In this document: in pieces, positions 1 through 9,855 of the stretch
Layout: the number at the start of each line of letters is the position of its first letter
Numbering within the stretch: the stretch's first letter is position 1
DNA from: Asterella californica
Lineage: Eukaryota > Streptophyta > Marchantiopsida > Marchantiales > Aytoniaceae
Direction of reading: 5' to 3'
NCBI GenBank assembly: GCA_036924285.1
Contig: JAYKYS010000008.1
Coordinates: forward strand, 25,405,001-25,469,000
Length of the DNA: 64,000 nucleotides
Position numbers and translations under genes: made by a program
The notes under the pieces: model-generated
Database searches by the model: none
The model's input: only the letters and a program-made list of their open reading frames with translations
What the model was told of the DNA's origin: nothing

Positions 1-256
1 ACTCACTCTTGTAAGGATCCAACTCTACTTCACCAGGAGCATTCGTGGCCTCCACAGTGAATGATGCTTTAAACTCGGCTTTCTTCAAATCTGTGCCACT
101 GGTCGCGAAAGCTTCTTCGTATAGGGTAAAGAGGACACCCCAAGTGCTATAGATGCGGGTTCGTAACTCATCTATACTCAACTTGGGCTTCTCCGTCTTT
201 GTTCGAACTCCTAAACGTCTCTTCTTCCACCTCGTCATTCGAACTGAATTTCCCAT
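1..256 (-). CDS. gag-like N-terminus of a minus-strand gypsy element (partial)
   Basis: An uninterrupted minus-strand frame starts with ATG at 256-254 and stays open to the window edge (85 codons). It begins MGNSVRMTRWKKRRLG, a strongly basic start, followed by a mixed charged region. I recognise no motif in this stretch. The call rests on position: reading leftward, an LTR (2036-1143), a primer-binding site (1138-1121) and a leader come first, so the first long ORF should be gag. The rest of the protein lies outside the window. It could be another element-encoded protein; the reading frame itself is clear. Confidence 0.6.
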   Translation of the reverse strand, partial: MGNSVRMTRWKKRRLGVRTKTEKPKLSIDELRTRIYSTWGVLFTLYEEAFATSGTDLKKAEFKASFTVEATNAPGEVELDPYKSE

Positions 257-339
257 GAAGTATCTTCAAGACCTCCTTGTATGCCGAAACGTATATATCT
301 TAGTTGGTAAGAGATCTCTCCAAGATTTTTGTGGTCTCC

Positions 340-860
340 AGTAGCTCGACCTCGAAGCTATTAAATCATGAAGTTTCAACAGAAACTTCCCTAATCAGAA
401 GAGATGGTGATGACTGTACAAATTTTCAGAGAACTGAAATTTGTATATTTTCACTTCCCTCATGGTTGTCAACCCCCTCCACTTTGAAAAATTCTTTCTC
501 CCTCTTCAGACCTCATCTTCTCATGATTTCTTTTGTCCTGGATAGCTCATCAGCCCCTCTAAAACACTGGAAAGTTTCTCAGGAAAATAAAATTCACAGA
601 AAATCTGACACTGACTGTAAACTTTTTCCAGATAACAGAATTCCTCAACTCTCACGAATAGACCCCCTCAACTTTGAAAATTCATTGCTCCCTCTCTAGA
701 CCACCTTTTCCTATGATTTCTTTTGTAGTAGATAGGTTATCAGCCAAGCTACAATCCTGGAAAGTTTCACTGGAAAATAAAATTCACAGAAAATTTGACA
801 ATGACTGTAAAAGTTTTCTAGAGAGCAGAAATCCTCAAACTCAGAAATTTTTCTCCTCTA
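340..860. repeat. tandem repeat of about 190 bp in the gypsy leader
   Basis: Two adjacent diverged copies begin at 471 and 661. Each opens with a CCCCCTC-A/C-ACTTTGAAAA block and later contains GGAAAGTTTC followed by GGAAAATAAAATTCACAGAA. A partial third copy can be traced at about 390-470. The array lies between the primer site and the gag start of the minus-strand element, the usual place for leader repeats in plant gypsy elements. Short ORFs over it are repeat shadows. Confidence 0.75.
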
Positions 861-1120
861 ATACTTCTCTTTCCTCTTTTCTCTAAACTCTTGTTTCATC
901 CCCTTTCAACTCTCCTTAAACTCTTTCTAAGTGAACAGGATGTAAAGAATAACCTCAAATGCGTCATAGATCACTACGGGATACACGAAAGGTTCTAATG
1001 TTGCTAACATCGCGTTAGCTCTCTCTCCTCTCAACGTTCTCTCCATGTGTTCTCTCATAATCTCCTTTTGTCTAATATAGAACTGAACTCTAAACATTTT
1101 CAATGATCCCTTCAAGTGAG
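861..1120 (-). other. untranslated leader of the left gypsy element, no clear gene
   Basis: Sequence between the primer-binding site and the tandem leader repeat. A 70-codon minus-strand ORF (1139-927) starts right at the primer site and shows no family motif; I treat it as leader rather than a gene. Confidence 0.4.
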
Positions 1121-1138
1121 GTCTCGGCAACGGAACCA
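1121..1138 (-). other. primer-binding site of the left gypsy element
   Basis: On the minus strand, four bases after the LTR end, the sequence reads TGGTTCCGTTGCCGAGAC. Its TGG start and its resemblance to the TGGCGCCGTTGCC-type primer sites of some plant gypsy elements support a tRNA primer site. The matching tRNA cannot be named from this sequence. The position immediately inside the LTR is the strongest support. Confidence 0.65.
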
Positions 1139-1142
1139 AAAA

Positions 1143-2036
1143 TGTAAACCCTCCGCGGTCTTATCGATCAACTACCCCCCCGATCTCTCAACCTCCACGA
1201 TCGTCATCCACGAATCTGCAACATGTCGGACCTGTCTCTCACTCAGGGGTCACCTCTGATGGCTTTGATGGAAGCACACCATGAACTTGAAGGGAAAATG
1301 CTAAGTTCACTCATTCATACACCCACAAACTTATCAAGTAAAAATCTCCTTAAACACCTTAACTAAAATCCTCCATTCTAACGACGTCTCTCAAGTTCTC
1401 ACATGCTAAAAATATCCCACACTCTCTATATTACTCAAGTTGTCATTACGACAATGTGAAAACAAGGATGAGGAGCTCTTCTCCACTCCTCTATTTATAC
1501 ATTGTAGGTTTTTACTTTGGTACCCTCCGGTAACTCAGCCGTTACTACTTTTACCGGGTTTTACTAAGATATTACTTAAGATAAAAGCATGGACTTTTTA
1601 TCTTTTCACATGGGCTTATTCCTTCAAAGTCAACAACTTTTAGAAGGATTTTGGAATATTCTCAAGGAATCTCGAATTTCCACCCCCCCTCTACACTAGG
1701 ACCAACTAAAAAGGAAACATGTGGAATCTCTTCTTGTTTTTAATGCCCACAAAGTCCACAACTTTAATCCAACCACTAATATCAAGTCAAAAAGGAGATA
1801 AGGGATACTTTCCACCTCCTTTCTACCTTTTAGACAAGATGACAAGATAGTAGTGCTCACTCTTTAGCAAATATCTGAATTCTGCCAAAAGTTCAGCTAA
1901 GTTTAACCATAACTAACTTTTAGCCAATCATGACTAACTTGATACCTCCTTAGAGTACTTTGGCAGCCAATAAACATTCTCAACACTTAGTTATAACTAA
2001 ACACCTTACTAATAGACAAACTTCCTATGTGTAACA
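1143..2036 (-). repeat. 5' LTR of the left minus-strand gypsy element
   Basis: Bounded by TGTAAACC at 1143 and GTAACA at 2036, so in the element's orientation it runs TGTTAC...TTTACA with TG/CA ends. The inner boundary is fixed by the primer-binding site at 1121-1138. The outer boundary is where the coding sequence of the interrupted ORF resumes (2037 onward). A TATAAATAG box lies on the minus strand at 1499-1491. The block around 1232-1256 (CCTGTCTCTCACTCAGGGGT) recurs in the LTR near 61384, so the left and right edge elements are relatives. The partner LTR is outside the window. Confidence 0.7.
1491..1499 (-). promoter_or_regulatory. TATA box in the left gypsy LTR
   Basis: The minus strand reads TATAAATAG about 540 bp into the 894-bp LTR, a normal place for the Pol II promoter that drives the genomic RNA. 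It is seen as a motif only. Confidence 0.45.
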
Positions 2037-2533
2037 TAGGTCGTTACAAAACTGACCGAGGTCAAATCCTTCATCAAGGAGTTGGGACTCGACTTCTTCT
2101 TGAGGGACTGGAACCTCGCCGACCAGGGTCTTCTGGAGGAGGTTTGGGCAGCCTTACCGCCTCGCAACCGTGTACCTGCGAAGGCAGGAGTAGCTCATGG
2201 AAGACCATCTTCCTGGACAGAGGAGTGGTGGCGCATGGCCTTTCACAGGCCAGAATCTGAGAATCGAGGTTGTTGGCTCGAGAAGAAGATCTTACCCATG
2301 ATCTCGGGTAAGTGGCATGTGCCTGGAAGCACAACTTGTCTCTTCCTGGAGGACAGACAGGGAAGAAATGGTTGGAAGGTTGAGTCTTATCGGGAGCCGC
2401 AGAAGCATCTTCTGGCGAAGCTGTTCCTTCACCTCTTTCCCAAGGGGAAATCGCAGAACACGAGGTACCTTGGAGATCAAGACGTGGAGTTCCTGGAAGC
2501 AGTGTGCGCGAGAGAGAATGTCAACTGGGACGC
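2037..2533 (+). pseudogene. interrupted ORF of unknown function, upstream fragment
   Basis: An open frame (frame of 2082) runs from the LTR junction at 2036 to the gypsy insertion at 2533. It is rich in Trp and aromatic residues (for example RDWNLADQGLLEEVWAALP and SSWTEEWWRMAF). Both ends are cut by LTR elements: the left gypsy LTR ends at 2036, and the gypsy element at 2534-11240 sits after ...NVNWDA. The same frame resumes at 11241 once the 4-bp target duplication ACGC is allowed for. I do not recognise the family. The later coiled-coil ORFs suggest a gag-like or other mobile-element protein, which is inference. Confidence 0.5.
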
Positions 2534-3906
2534 TGTCGCGCTACTTGGCGGCTACATGCTTGACTTCTACTCCGACGCTTAGGTTTGGTAGTTCTAGAAG
2601 TTAGCTCATATTACTTCTAGTCCTTTATGTATATGTTTGACACCTTTGCATACGGTGTTAACACTATTTTGAGTCCTAGTAGGCTGATAGTATGTTAGTT
2701 ATCTTGTTCAAGCATTTGTGCGCTTGTGCAAGTGACTTCTTACTTGTCTATGACGTTCAATGTACATAACTTAGGGTTTCCATGCTGATAGGGGTTTGAG
2801 CTCATGGGTTGTACTTACTTGTCGCCCATGCACGCTTTCTAGCTAATTTAAGTTATTTTCCGGGGTTATGTGTCATTTTAGGTAGTTTAAGTTTTACGCT
2901 GGCACTCTAGGGGGCTTGACGTGGTAGCTTATGAGTGTAGATAAGTTACCAGGTAGTTTAAGGCACAAAAGGACAATCAAGTGGAGCTATGAACTCCCAT
3001 TGGTCCATTTTTGTCTTTTGTAAAACTCTAAGTTTAGAAACAGAGCTCTAGAGGAGAGTTCGAGCAATTGGTGAGGTATCTTCGAAATCTGAGAACACAG
3101 GAAGAGAGAGCTCGTCGTGTCAAGCACTGTCAGTGAAATTTTTGCTCGATTTGGATCAATAAACAAGGAGTTATGCCCAATTGAAGTTCGGATTGTGCCA
3201 AAACTGCATCACTTTTGTTGATTTTGGGGTTTTCGGTGCCAATTGCAGCAGAATTGAGGAAATCACTTCAAAACTTCGTGGTTGCGTTCACTGTCAGGAG
3301 GGCTACGACTGTCCAAAAAGTTTCGTATCATTTGAGTAATTGAGTAATTCAGGGCGGCCGCTGAAGCAGAGGGGGTCTGAAAAGCTCTTAATCTAGAGCA
3401 GCGACTTTAGAGAAGGAGATCTGGAGTTCTATAAACATTCAGGAGTCCCAACTTCACAGGGATGTTCAGCATCCTGTAGACTTCAAATACTGTGAGAAGA
3501 TTTGAAATTCATCGAGCCAATTCTCTGTTCTATGTCTGAATAGCTGTCTAGGTACCAGAAATTGCCATAATTCTCTTATTCAGAACTTTTCTGTTCATAT
3601 CTCCGTGTCAGAATTTGATCTCAGGTTGAAACTTCGTCTGTGAGTTCAGTAGTACCTCATTTGCATGTAGGGGAAGTTTAGAGGTCTAAACCTTCATAGT
3701 GTTTCTCTCTTTGAGTGTCAAAGTTCACCGCTTAAGCCTATTACTACCAGTGAGACCTAAATTTCGCTTTTTGAGCATATCAGAGGATCCTACACTCCTG
3801 TGTGAGTGTTAATAGCTCCTGTTGTGACCTGAAAGCCAACCTCTTGAGTAAACAACCACAGCCAGAAGCCCGGCGCTTTCCTAGGTAGACGGATCACACT
3901 CCGACA
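2534..3906 (+). repeat. 5' LTR of the young gypsy element
   Basis: It has TG...CA ends with TGTCG/CGACA as a 5-bp terminal inversion, and it repeats at 9868-11240 with equal length. A TATAAAC motif at 3430-3436 is a possible promoter box. The LTR brings a short in-frame extension to the interrupted ORF upstream, ending in TAG at 2580-2582, so any product of that ORF would be truncated inside the LTR. Confidence 0.95.
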
Positions 3907-3917
3907 TACTCTCTTTT

Positions 3918-3935
3918 TGGTGAACTCGACGTGAA
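3918..3935 (+). other. primer-binding site of the young gypsy element
   Basis: Eleven bases inside the 5' LTR the sequence reads TGGTGAACTCGACGTGAA. The TGG start and the location fit a tRNA 3'-end complement. The spacing is longer than usual and I cannot assign the tRNA. Confidence 0.5.
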
Positions 3936-3982
3936 ACACCTAGGGTGGGAGTTTTCTTGAGAGTGTTACAGGATCAGATATC

Positions 3983-5956
3983 ATGGCCAACCAAGGATCA
4001 TCAAGTGGAGGTGTTGCTGCTGCTCAGCAACCTATTCAGTTTGATGCTGCTACGATGAAGATGTTCCAAGCTTTTTCCATGTTTATGCAGCAGCAGCAGA
4101 GCACAGAGAGGAAGGAGGTATTAGCAACCAAGGCGTTGCAATCGGTGGTGCATCAGATGGATCAGTTCAAGGGGACAGATATTTCCAAGTATGTGCGATA
4201 CTATGCTAGGGAGATGGAGGTGAACAAGGTACCTGAGAAGGAGATGGTGGAGAACTTTGAACTTGCTGTTGTCCCTGAGATTCGTGGGCGTGTGAAGGAG
4301 CTCAAGGAGCAGCAAGGACAGAGTTGGGAGAGCTTTATGCGCGCTTTGAAGGAGGAGTACTACACTGAAGATTCAGAGAGGGTGACCAAGAGAACATTCT
4401 TGGAGTGGGTGGTGAAACCTAACAAAGGTTTGTCTGTAAATGAGTTGTTAAGGGAGTTTGATCGTCAATATGCTCAGCTTTCTAGGACAGAGAAGCTTAC
4501 ACTAGAGGTTGAGAAGACCGAGCTTTTCCTACAAGCAGCGGACGTGACTATTCAGGAGAAGCTTGAGCTGTTGCTGGAAGACAAGAGTGAGGAGAGAGGA
4601 TTGAAGACTGACTGGAAGGAGGTTGAAGAGGCTGTTTCTTTGCTGGTCAAGAGACAGAGAAGAAGGGACAAGGTGGTGGTAAGTGAAGCAGCACCTCTGA
4701 TAATTCCTGTCAAGCAGTTGCTTACTAAGCCTGCTTTGGTAATTGCTAGAGAGGAAGACTCACCGCTTGATGAGTTGATTAAGGGTATGAAGGAGCTTAA
4801 GCTTAAGCTCACTAGGTTAGAAGAGAAGGAGCAGAATGTACAGCCTGCTATGCAGAGACCTCAGATGAGAGAAGGCTTTGTTCATCGTTGTATATGGTGT
4901 GATAGCCTAGACCATGTAAGGAGAGATTGTGGGGAGTTTTCAGATGCATTGAGGAAGGATCTGATCTTCTTCAAAGATGGTAAGATCCATTTGAGAGAGA
5001 CTGGGATGATGTTGGGAACCAACTTTGGCAAGGGTGGTATGAAGAGACTTGTGAATGAGATATCAGCATCACATGCTGTTTCTCTTGTGAATGCTGCTAC
5101 CTGTGGAGTGAAAGTGGAGATGGAGAGAGAGAAAGGGACTACTGGGTTGTGGTCAGATGTAGTGCGGTCCGTAGCTAGAACAGAGCTAGACAAGGATGTG
5201 CTACGAAGGGTTGGCAACTCAATTAGAGAAACTACAGGATGGAATGACCCTGTGGATACTATGTCAGTGCATGCTTATGTTGCAAGAAGTCAGCATGAAG
5301 CTGTACTAGAAGAAAAACGCAGGAGGGAGGATGCAGGTGAGGCTTCTACAGCCAAACGACCTGCTACAAGGAGTGAAAGGGCTAGACCAGAGGCAAGGCA
5401 GGAGACAACACCTACTCGGGAAGAGACTATGGAGGATCTACCACCTACAACACCAAAGGAGAAGGAGAGAAGCAAGGAGAAAGGTAAGATGCCTGCATAC
5501 AAACTTCAGTCTGATATTGAGATTGCTACAGACCTGAAGCAGGTGTTAGAGAATCGTATCTTGAATGGGAAGGTTGAGTTTACCTTGGGTGAGATTCTTG
5601 GGATAGCAAAGCGTGAGTTCCATGAGGTTATCATAGATATCATCAAGAGGAAACGTCAGATTTTGGGTGAAGCAGCTACGCTTAACGCTCTAGGGACCAA
5701 ACTGTCGGAGGATGAGGAAGATGAAATTGCTGGTTATTGCTCTCAAGTATCAGAGGGAAGATCAGATCAGCACGTGAGGTTTGAAGATGAGGTGGAAGCA
5801 TCGCAGAAGAGCCATTACTCTCATAACCATTGGGCAAGAGCAACCACAGAGACCTTGGTGAAGTTGGGAGATCTAGAGGAACCTGTGGTGGCGTTGATTG
5901 ATCACGGCTCAGAGATTAATCTGATGTCTAAGGAGCTGTACAAGCGTGGAAGGTGA
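3983..5956 (+). CDS. gag polyprotein with zinc knuckle and start of protease
   Basis: 657 codons from ATG at 3983. Residues about 10-240 form a helical, charged capsid-like region (retrotransposon gag type, with a poly-Gln patch near residue 36). A zinc knuckle CIWCDSLDHVRRDC (C-X2-C-X4-H-X4-C) lies at residues 303-316, and a long acidic and basic linker follows. Near the C-terminus the retroviral-type aspartic protease begins: ALIDHGSE at residues 637-644, with Asp640 as the expected catalytic residue and H in place of the common T (DHGS for DTGS). The frame ends 14 residues later in TGA at 5954-5956, in the middle of the protease. The same frame is open again immediately downstream. In a relative the position would most likely be Trp (TGG), so this is either one G-to-A change or a leaky stop. 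Confidence 0.9.
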   Translation: MANQGSSSGGVAAAQQPIQFDAATMKMFQAFSMFMQQQQSTERKEVLATKALQSVVHQMDQFKGTDISKYVRYYAREMEVNKVPEKEMVENFELAVVPEIRGRVKELKEQQGQSWESFMRALKEEYYTEDSERVTKRTFLEWVVKPNKGLSVNELLREFDRQYAQLSRTEKLTLEVEKTELFLQAADVTIQEKLELLLEDKSEERGLKTDWKEVEEAVSLLVKRQRRRDKVVVSEAAPLIIPVKQLLTKPALVIAREEDSPLDELIKGMKELKLKLTRLEEKEQNVQPAMQRPQMREGFVHRCIWCDSLDHVRRDCGEFSDALRKDLIFFKDGKIHLRETGMMLGTNFGKGGMKRLVNEISASHAVSLVNAATCGVKVEMEREKGTTGLWSDVVRSVARTELDKDVLRRVGNSIRETTGWNDPVDTMSVHAYVARSQHEAVLEEKRRREDAGEASTAKRPATRSERARPEARQETTPTREETMEDLPPTTPKEKERSKEKGKMPAYKLQSDIEIATDLKQVLENRILNGKVEFTLGEILGIAKREFHEVIIDIIKRKRQILGEAATLNALGTKLSEDEEDEIAGYCSQVSEGRSDQHVRFEDEVEASQKSHYSHNHWARATTETLVKLGDLEEPVVALIDHGSEINLMSKELYKRGR

Positions 5957-6355
5957 CCCATAGACACCGACCATGGATGGCTTATCCGTGCTGCCAACAA
6001 CCAGAGGGGAGAACTCTATGGTGCTTGTCCCAACATCAAGGTAACTGTGGGTGACATCAGTGATGTTCAGAATTTCTTTGTACAAGACATGTCAACCTAT
6101 CCTATCATTCTAGGGCAGCCTTACATTACTGCTGTTAGAATGGAGACACGAGTTATGGATGATGGTTCAGCCTATGCTAGGATACGTAGTAGAGATGGCA
6201 GAAGAGCTGTTCAGTTTTTGACTGTTGCTGCAGAACATGAGAGGAATCGTGATAGCTTGAGAGACCGTCCACTGCCTAAGATTACTCAGGAGTTTAGAGA
6301 GTCTAGGGGTTTTGGCAGAGTACCATTGAAGAGCGAGACTTCAACGGTACAGTAG
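5957..6355 (+). CDS. protease continuation, in the same frame as gag
   Basis: After the TGA the gag frame continues without further stops to TAG at 6353-6355. It includes DHGWLIRAANNQRG and a YPIILGQPYI segment. The latter resembles the second hydrophobic motif of retropepsins (hydrophobic-I-L-G), here ILGQPY. It has no convincing independent start (first Met-like codon GTG at 6047), so it is best read as the remainder of the protease domain. It is expressed only if the TGA is read through or in copies lacking the mutation. Its last 46 nt overlap the RT frame and hold the frameshift signal. Confidence 0.8.
   Translation, partial: PIDTDHGWLIRAANNQRGELYGACPNIKVTVGDISDVQNFFVQDMSTYPIILGQPYITAVRMETRVMDDGSAYARIRSRDGRRAVQFLTVAAEHERNRDSLRDRPLPKITQEFRESRGFGRVPLKSETSTVQ
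6307..6350 (+). promoter_or_regulatory. candidate -1 programmed ribosomal frameshift signal
   Basis: The protease frame reads AGG GGT TTT GGC. The heptamer G-GGT-TTT at 6307-6313 fits the X-XXY-YYZ rule in the right phase. The RT frame (-1) opens exactly here: its preceding codon, 6304-6306, is TAG. A 6-nt spacer (6314-6319) leads to a stem of GTACCATTGAAG (6320-6331) with CTTCAACGGTAC (6339-6350): 12 pairs with one A-C mismatch and a 7-nt loop. The zero-frame TAG is at 6353-6355. Slippery site, spacing, stem and overlap all match known -1 sites such as that of yeast L-A (GGGTTTA). An accidental 1-nt loss is the alternative. Confidence 0.75.
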
Positions 6356-9300
6356 AGCTAGGATTCTCGCCTGATCCAGTAGAGCAGGAAGCTTTATCCA
6401 CTGGCTTCTTAGGACTGACATCATGTGGATCAGTGTGTTATAGGAAGGTTGAGAATCTGAAGAGGTTTGAGAGGCAACATGTGAAGTATGTACAGCAGTC
6501 TTTGTGGGATAGTGGAGAGTTAGCAGGAGATGAATACATATCTGGAGTGTTTGAAGAGCAGTATTTGGTAGATACTATAGGGGAGTTGAAATCTATAGTA
6601 GAAAGTTCCATAGATGGTGTAGATAGAGTGGTGAGAGTGAGCTCCAAGGAGCTTTATGATGTAATTGATAAGTTTATAGATCGACAAGAGGTGTATGTGG
6701 AGACCAAGTACAAGTCAGTGGCAAAGAAAGTTAAACCAGTGGCTTTGCCTTTACCACTCGACTACAATCAGAAGATGGAGCAAGCTGCACGAGAATCGAC
6801 GCTCAGAGGACCGAGAAGAATTGGGCACCAGTTCACAGAAACAACACTGAAGGAGCTGAGGATTGGAGGTGATGGGTTTCTTACTGAGCAAGAGAAGAAG
6901 AGCTTCAAGGAGATGCTATCTAGGCATGGTAAGGCGTTTGCGTTTGAGTCACATGAAGTAGGATGTGTAGATCCAAGTGTAGTTGCACCTATGGTAATCT
7001 TTACTATACTGCATGTGCCTTGGAATCTACGTCCTATCCCTGTGCCTAGAGCTCATCTGCCAAAGCTGATAGACTTGCTCAATGAGAGGATTAGGATGGG
7101 TATCTTGGAACCGTCTATAGCTCCTTATTCTAGCAGATGGTTTACTGTTCCGAAGAAGAGTGGAGCTTTGAGATTCATTCAAGATATGCAGCCAGTTAAC
7201 AAGGTAACTATCAGAAATATGGGTATAGGACCTATTGTAGACGAGTTTGCAGAGGCTTTTGCTGGTCGTGCTATCTATTCGATGGGAGATTTATATTCAG
7301 GTTATGATCAGTTTCAGTTATCCTCTGAAAGTAGAGACTTGACTACAATGAGGACACCTTTAGGGTTACTAAGGATGTGCACCTTACCGCAAGGTGCTAC
7401 CAATTCGGTAGCACATATGATGAATGGCATGAACAAAGTTTTGAGGGACTTCATTCCTGAAAAAACTATGCCATTCCTTGATGATGTGCCGATCAAAGGG
7501 TGTGCTGAGGAGGAGAAGAATGAGGTAAAAGATCAGAGGGGGTGCCGTAAGTTTGTAGCAGATCACATAGCTGATTGTGATAAGATACTGAGTCGACTGG
7601 AAGAGGTTCATTTGACTTTATCAGGAGCCAAGTCTGTGTTTGGAGTACAAGAGGTGTTAATAGTGGGACATCTGTGTGGATCTTATGGTCGGAAACCTTG
7701 TCCAAACAAGGTTGATGCCATCCGAAGGATGAAGGAGACATGTGGATCGGTTACTAAGGTGAGAAGGTTTCTAGGTGCATGTGTGTTTTATCATATATGG
7801 ATTCCACACTTTGCACATGTAGCAGATCCGTTGTACAAGTTGCTGAGGAAGGGGCAAAGATTTCAGTGGCAAGGGGAGCAAAGCGAGTCTATGAGGAAGT
7901 TGAAGGATCTTTTGGCTTCACCGCCAACTCTACGGAAGGTAACATATGAGTTGGGCAGATCTGTTATCCTTACTGTTGATACTAGTCCTATTGGCATTGG
8001 ATGGGCTGTAGGACAAGACGATGAGGATGGAAATAGATATGTGGTGCGTTTTGGAGCTAAGGTGTTAAGTTCACGGCAGAGAGACTACCCTCAGGTCAAG
8101 AGAGAGCTATGGGGAGTAGTTACTGCGATGAAGAGTGACAAGGAATACTTGATAGGAGCACCTGTGGTTGTGGAGACAGATTGTTTACCTCTCTTGGGAA
8201 TGATCACTAGCTGTACAACTCCAGATATTGCTATGTTGAGGTGGATAGCATATATCAAGTCCTTGAACCCAGAGTTTAGACATATTGCAGGGAAGGATAA
8301 TCCTGTGGCAGATATGTTATCAAGGGCTAGGTATTACGATGAGAAAGAAATGATAGATGATCAGGAAGATGTGGGAACAGAGTTCTATTCTAGTGCTCTT
8401 GCTAGAAGAGATAGAAGCTGTTTTGCAGCCTCGTTGGAGTTTTTTGAGGAAACTATGTATGATGGCGAGTGGTTGGATCTTGGGCGCTATTTGAGTTCAC
8501 TGGAAAGGCAAGAAGGCTGGTCTGATGCAGATTTCAAGAGGATCCGTAGGATAGCTTATGGATACTTTTTACATGGAGGGCATCTATGGAAGCGCCTTAA
8601 GCTACAAGGAGGTATACCGCAACGGGTAGTATGTGACTTGGAATTGCAGCAGAAGCTGATCAAGGAGTTCCATGAGAGTTTATGGGCTGGTCATAGAGGA
8701 GTTTGGGCTACATTTGCCAAGATGAAGGAAAAGTATTGGTGGAAGGGTATGTATAAGGATGTAGTACAGTTTGTTTCATCTTGTATACCTTGCCAGATGT
8801 ATTCCAACGTACGTCATCGTGATGGATTGCATCCTACTTATCCTTTAGCCATTCATTACAAATGGGTAGTTGATCTGGTAACTATGCCATTTGGACTTGG
8901 AGAAATGAGGTATCTAGTCTTGGCTAGAGAAGATCTATCTAACCAAGTTGAAGGTCGTGCTCTGAGGACGAAGACCACTGCTAGTGTCTGCCGCTTTCTA
9001 CTTGAAGATGTTATTTGTAGGTATGGGTGTGTGGGAAAGATCACTGCAGATAGGGGTGAGCTGGATGCACAAGAAGCAGTTGAATTCTTCAAGCGATTGG
9101 GAATCAAGTTGGCGTTAACCACTGCTTACAATCCTGAAGGGAATGGCAAGAGCGAAAGAGGTCATCCGCCAATCATCAAAGCTTTGGTAAAAGCTTGCAA
9201 GGGTAAGATCCGTGAATGGCCTAGACTGTTACCATTTGCTTTGTGGGCAGATCGTACAACTCATAGTACCGTTACAGGTTACATGCCAGCAGAGTTGATA

Positions 9301-9819
9301 CTAGGGCAAAAACCTGTGATGCCGATTGAGGAGGTTGTGCCTACTTGGAATGTTTTGCCATGGGAAGATGGTAGAAGTACGGAGGATCTTCTTGCATTAA
9401 GGATCCAGCAGTTAGAACGAAGACCTGAGGATGTTGCCAAAGCTGTGGAAAGGTTAAAGGCTGCTAGAGAGAGAAACAAAGGCAGATTTGATAGAACGCA
9501 TAGATTACGACCCAAACTAGTTAAGGAAGGTGATTGGGTGTTAGTCTATGATAGTAGTCTTGATAATCAGCATAGCGCTATCAGAAAGTTTTCCAAGAGA
9601 TGGTTCGGACCTTATGTGGTGTTAGAAGTTTATGATAATGCCACATACTCTTTGAGAGAGTTAGATGGTGCAGTGCTCAAGATACCAGTCGCAGGGAAGA
9701 GAATCAAGCTCTTTAGAAGGAGAGGGGACGATCAGAACATTGCAGAGCTTACTGAGGATGAAGTTGAAGACTCAATGGAGGTTGAAGATGAATTTGAAGC
9801 TGAAGCTGAAGAGTCTTGA
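6307..9819 (+). CDS. gypsy pol: reverse transcriptase, RNase H, integrase
   Basis: The frame is open from 6307 (just after a TAG) to TGA at 9817-9819 and probably has no start of its own, being reached by -1 frameshifting. Counting residues from 6433: RT fingers and palm about 200-400, with the catalytic box FLDD at 348-351 (F for the usual Y); RNase H from about 505, with Asp516 in VDTSPIGIGW; integrase zinc finger from His747 (HX..H, CX2C at SCIPC); integrase core D814, D873 and E908 (34 residues between the last two). The C-terminus is an acidic tail after a GPYVVLEVYDNATYSLRELDG segment typical of the integrase C-terminal domain. All catalytic residues are present, so the enzyme set looks intact. 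The IN and flanking motifs resemble a gypsy group also seen in fungi, by memory only. Confidence 0.92.
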   Translation, partial: GFWQSTIEERDFNGTVELGFSPDPVEQEALSTGFLGLTSCGSVCYRKVENLKRFERQHVKYVQQSLWDSGELAGDEYISGVFEEQYLVDTIGELKSIVESSIDGVDRVVRVSSKELYDVIDKFIDRQEVYVETKYKSVAKKVKPVALPLPLDYNQKMEQAARESTLRGPRRIGHQFTETTLKELRIGGDGFLTEQEKKSFKEMLSRHGKAFAFESHEVGCVDPSVVAPMVIFTILHVPWNLRPIPVPRAHLPKLIDLLNERIRMGILEPSIAPYSSRWFTVPKKSGALRFIQDMQPVNKVTIRNMGIGPIVDEFAEAFAGRAIYSMGDLYSGYDQFQLSSESRDLTTMRTPLGLLRMCTLPQGATNSVAHMMNGMNKVLRDFIPEKTMPFLDDVPIKGCAEEEKNEVKDQRGCRKFVADHIADCDKILSRLEEVHLTLSGAKSVFGVQEVLIVGHLCGSYGRKPCPNKVDAIRRMKETCGSVTKVRRFLGACVFYHIWIPHFAHVADPLYKLLRKGQRFQWQGEQSESMRKLKDLLASPPTLRKVTYELGRSVILTVDTSPIGIGWAVGQDDEDGNRYVVRFGAKVLSSRQRDYPQVKRELWGVVTAMKSDKEYLIGAPVVVETDCLPLLGMITSCTTPDIAMLRWIAYIKSLNPEFRHIAGKDNPVADMLSRARYYDEKEMIDDQEDVGTEFYSSALARRDRSCFAASLEFFEETMYDGEWLDLGRYLSSLERQEGWSDADFKRIRRIAYGYFLHGGHLWKRLKLQGGIPQRVVCDLELQQKLIKEFHESLWAGHRGVWATFAKMKEKYWWKGMYKDVVQFVSSCIPCQMYSNVRHRDGLHPTYPLAIHYKWVVDLVTMPFGLGEMRYLVLAREDLSNQVEGRALRTKTTASVCRFLLEDVICRYGCVGKITADRGELDAQEAVEFFKRLGIKLALTTAYNPEGNGKSERGHPPIIKALVKACKGKIREWPRLLPFALWADRTTHSTVTGYMPAELILGQKPVMPIEEVVPTWNVLPWEDGRSTEDLLALRIQQLERRPEDVAKAVERLKAARERNKGRFDRTHRLRPKLVKEGDWVLVYDSSLDNQHSAIRKFSKRWFGPYVVLEVYDNATYSLRELDGAVLKIPVAGKRIKLFRRRGDDQNIAELTEDEVEDSMEVEDEFEAEAEES

Positions 9820-9855
9820 TCTGGATCTGGCACATACCGGAGGATGTGCAGGTTC

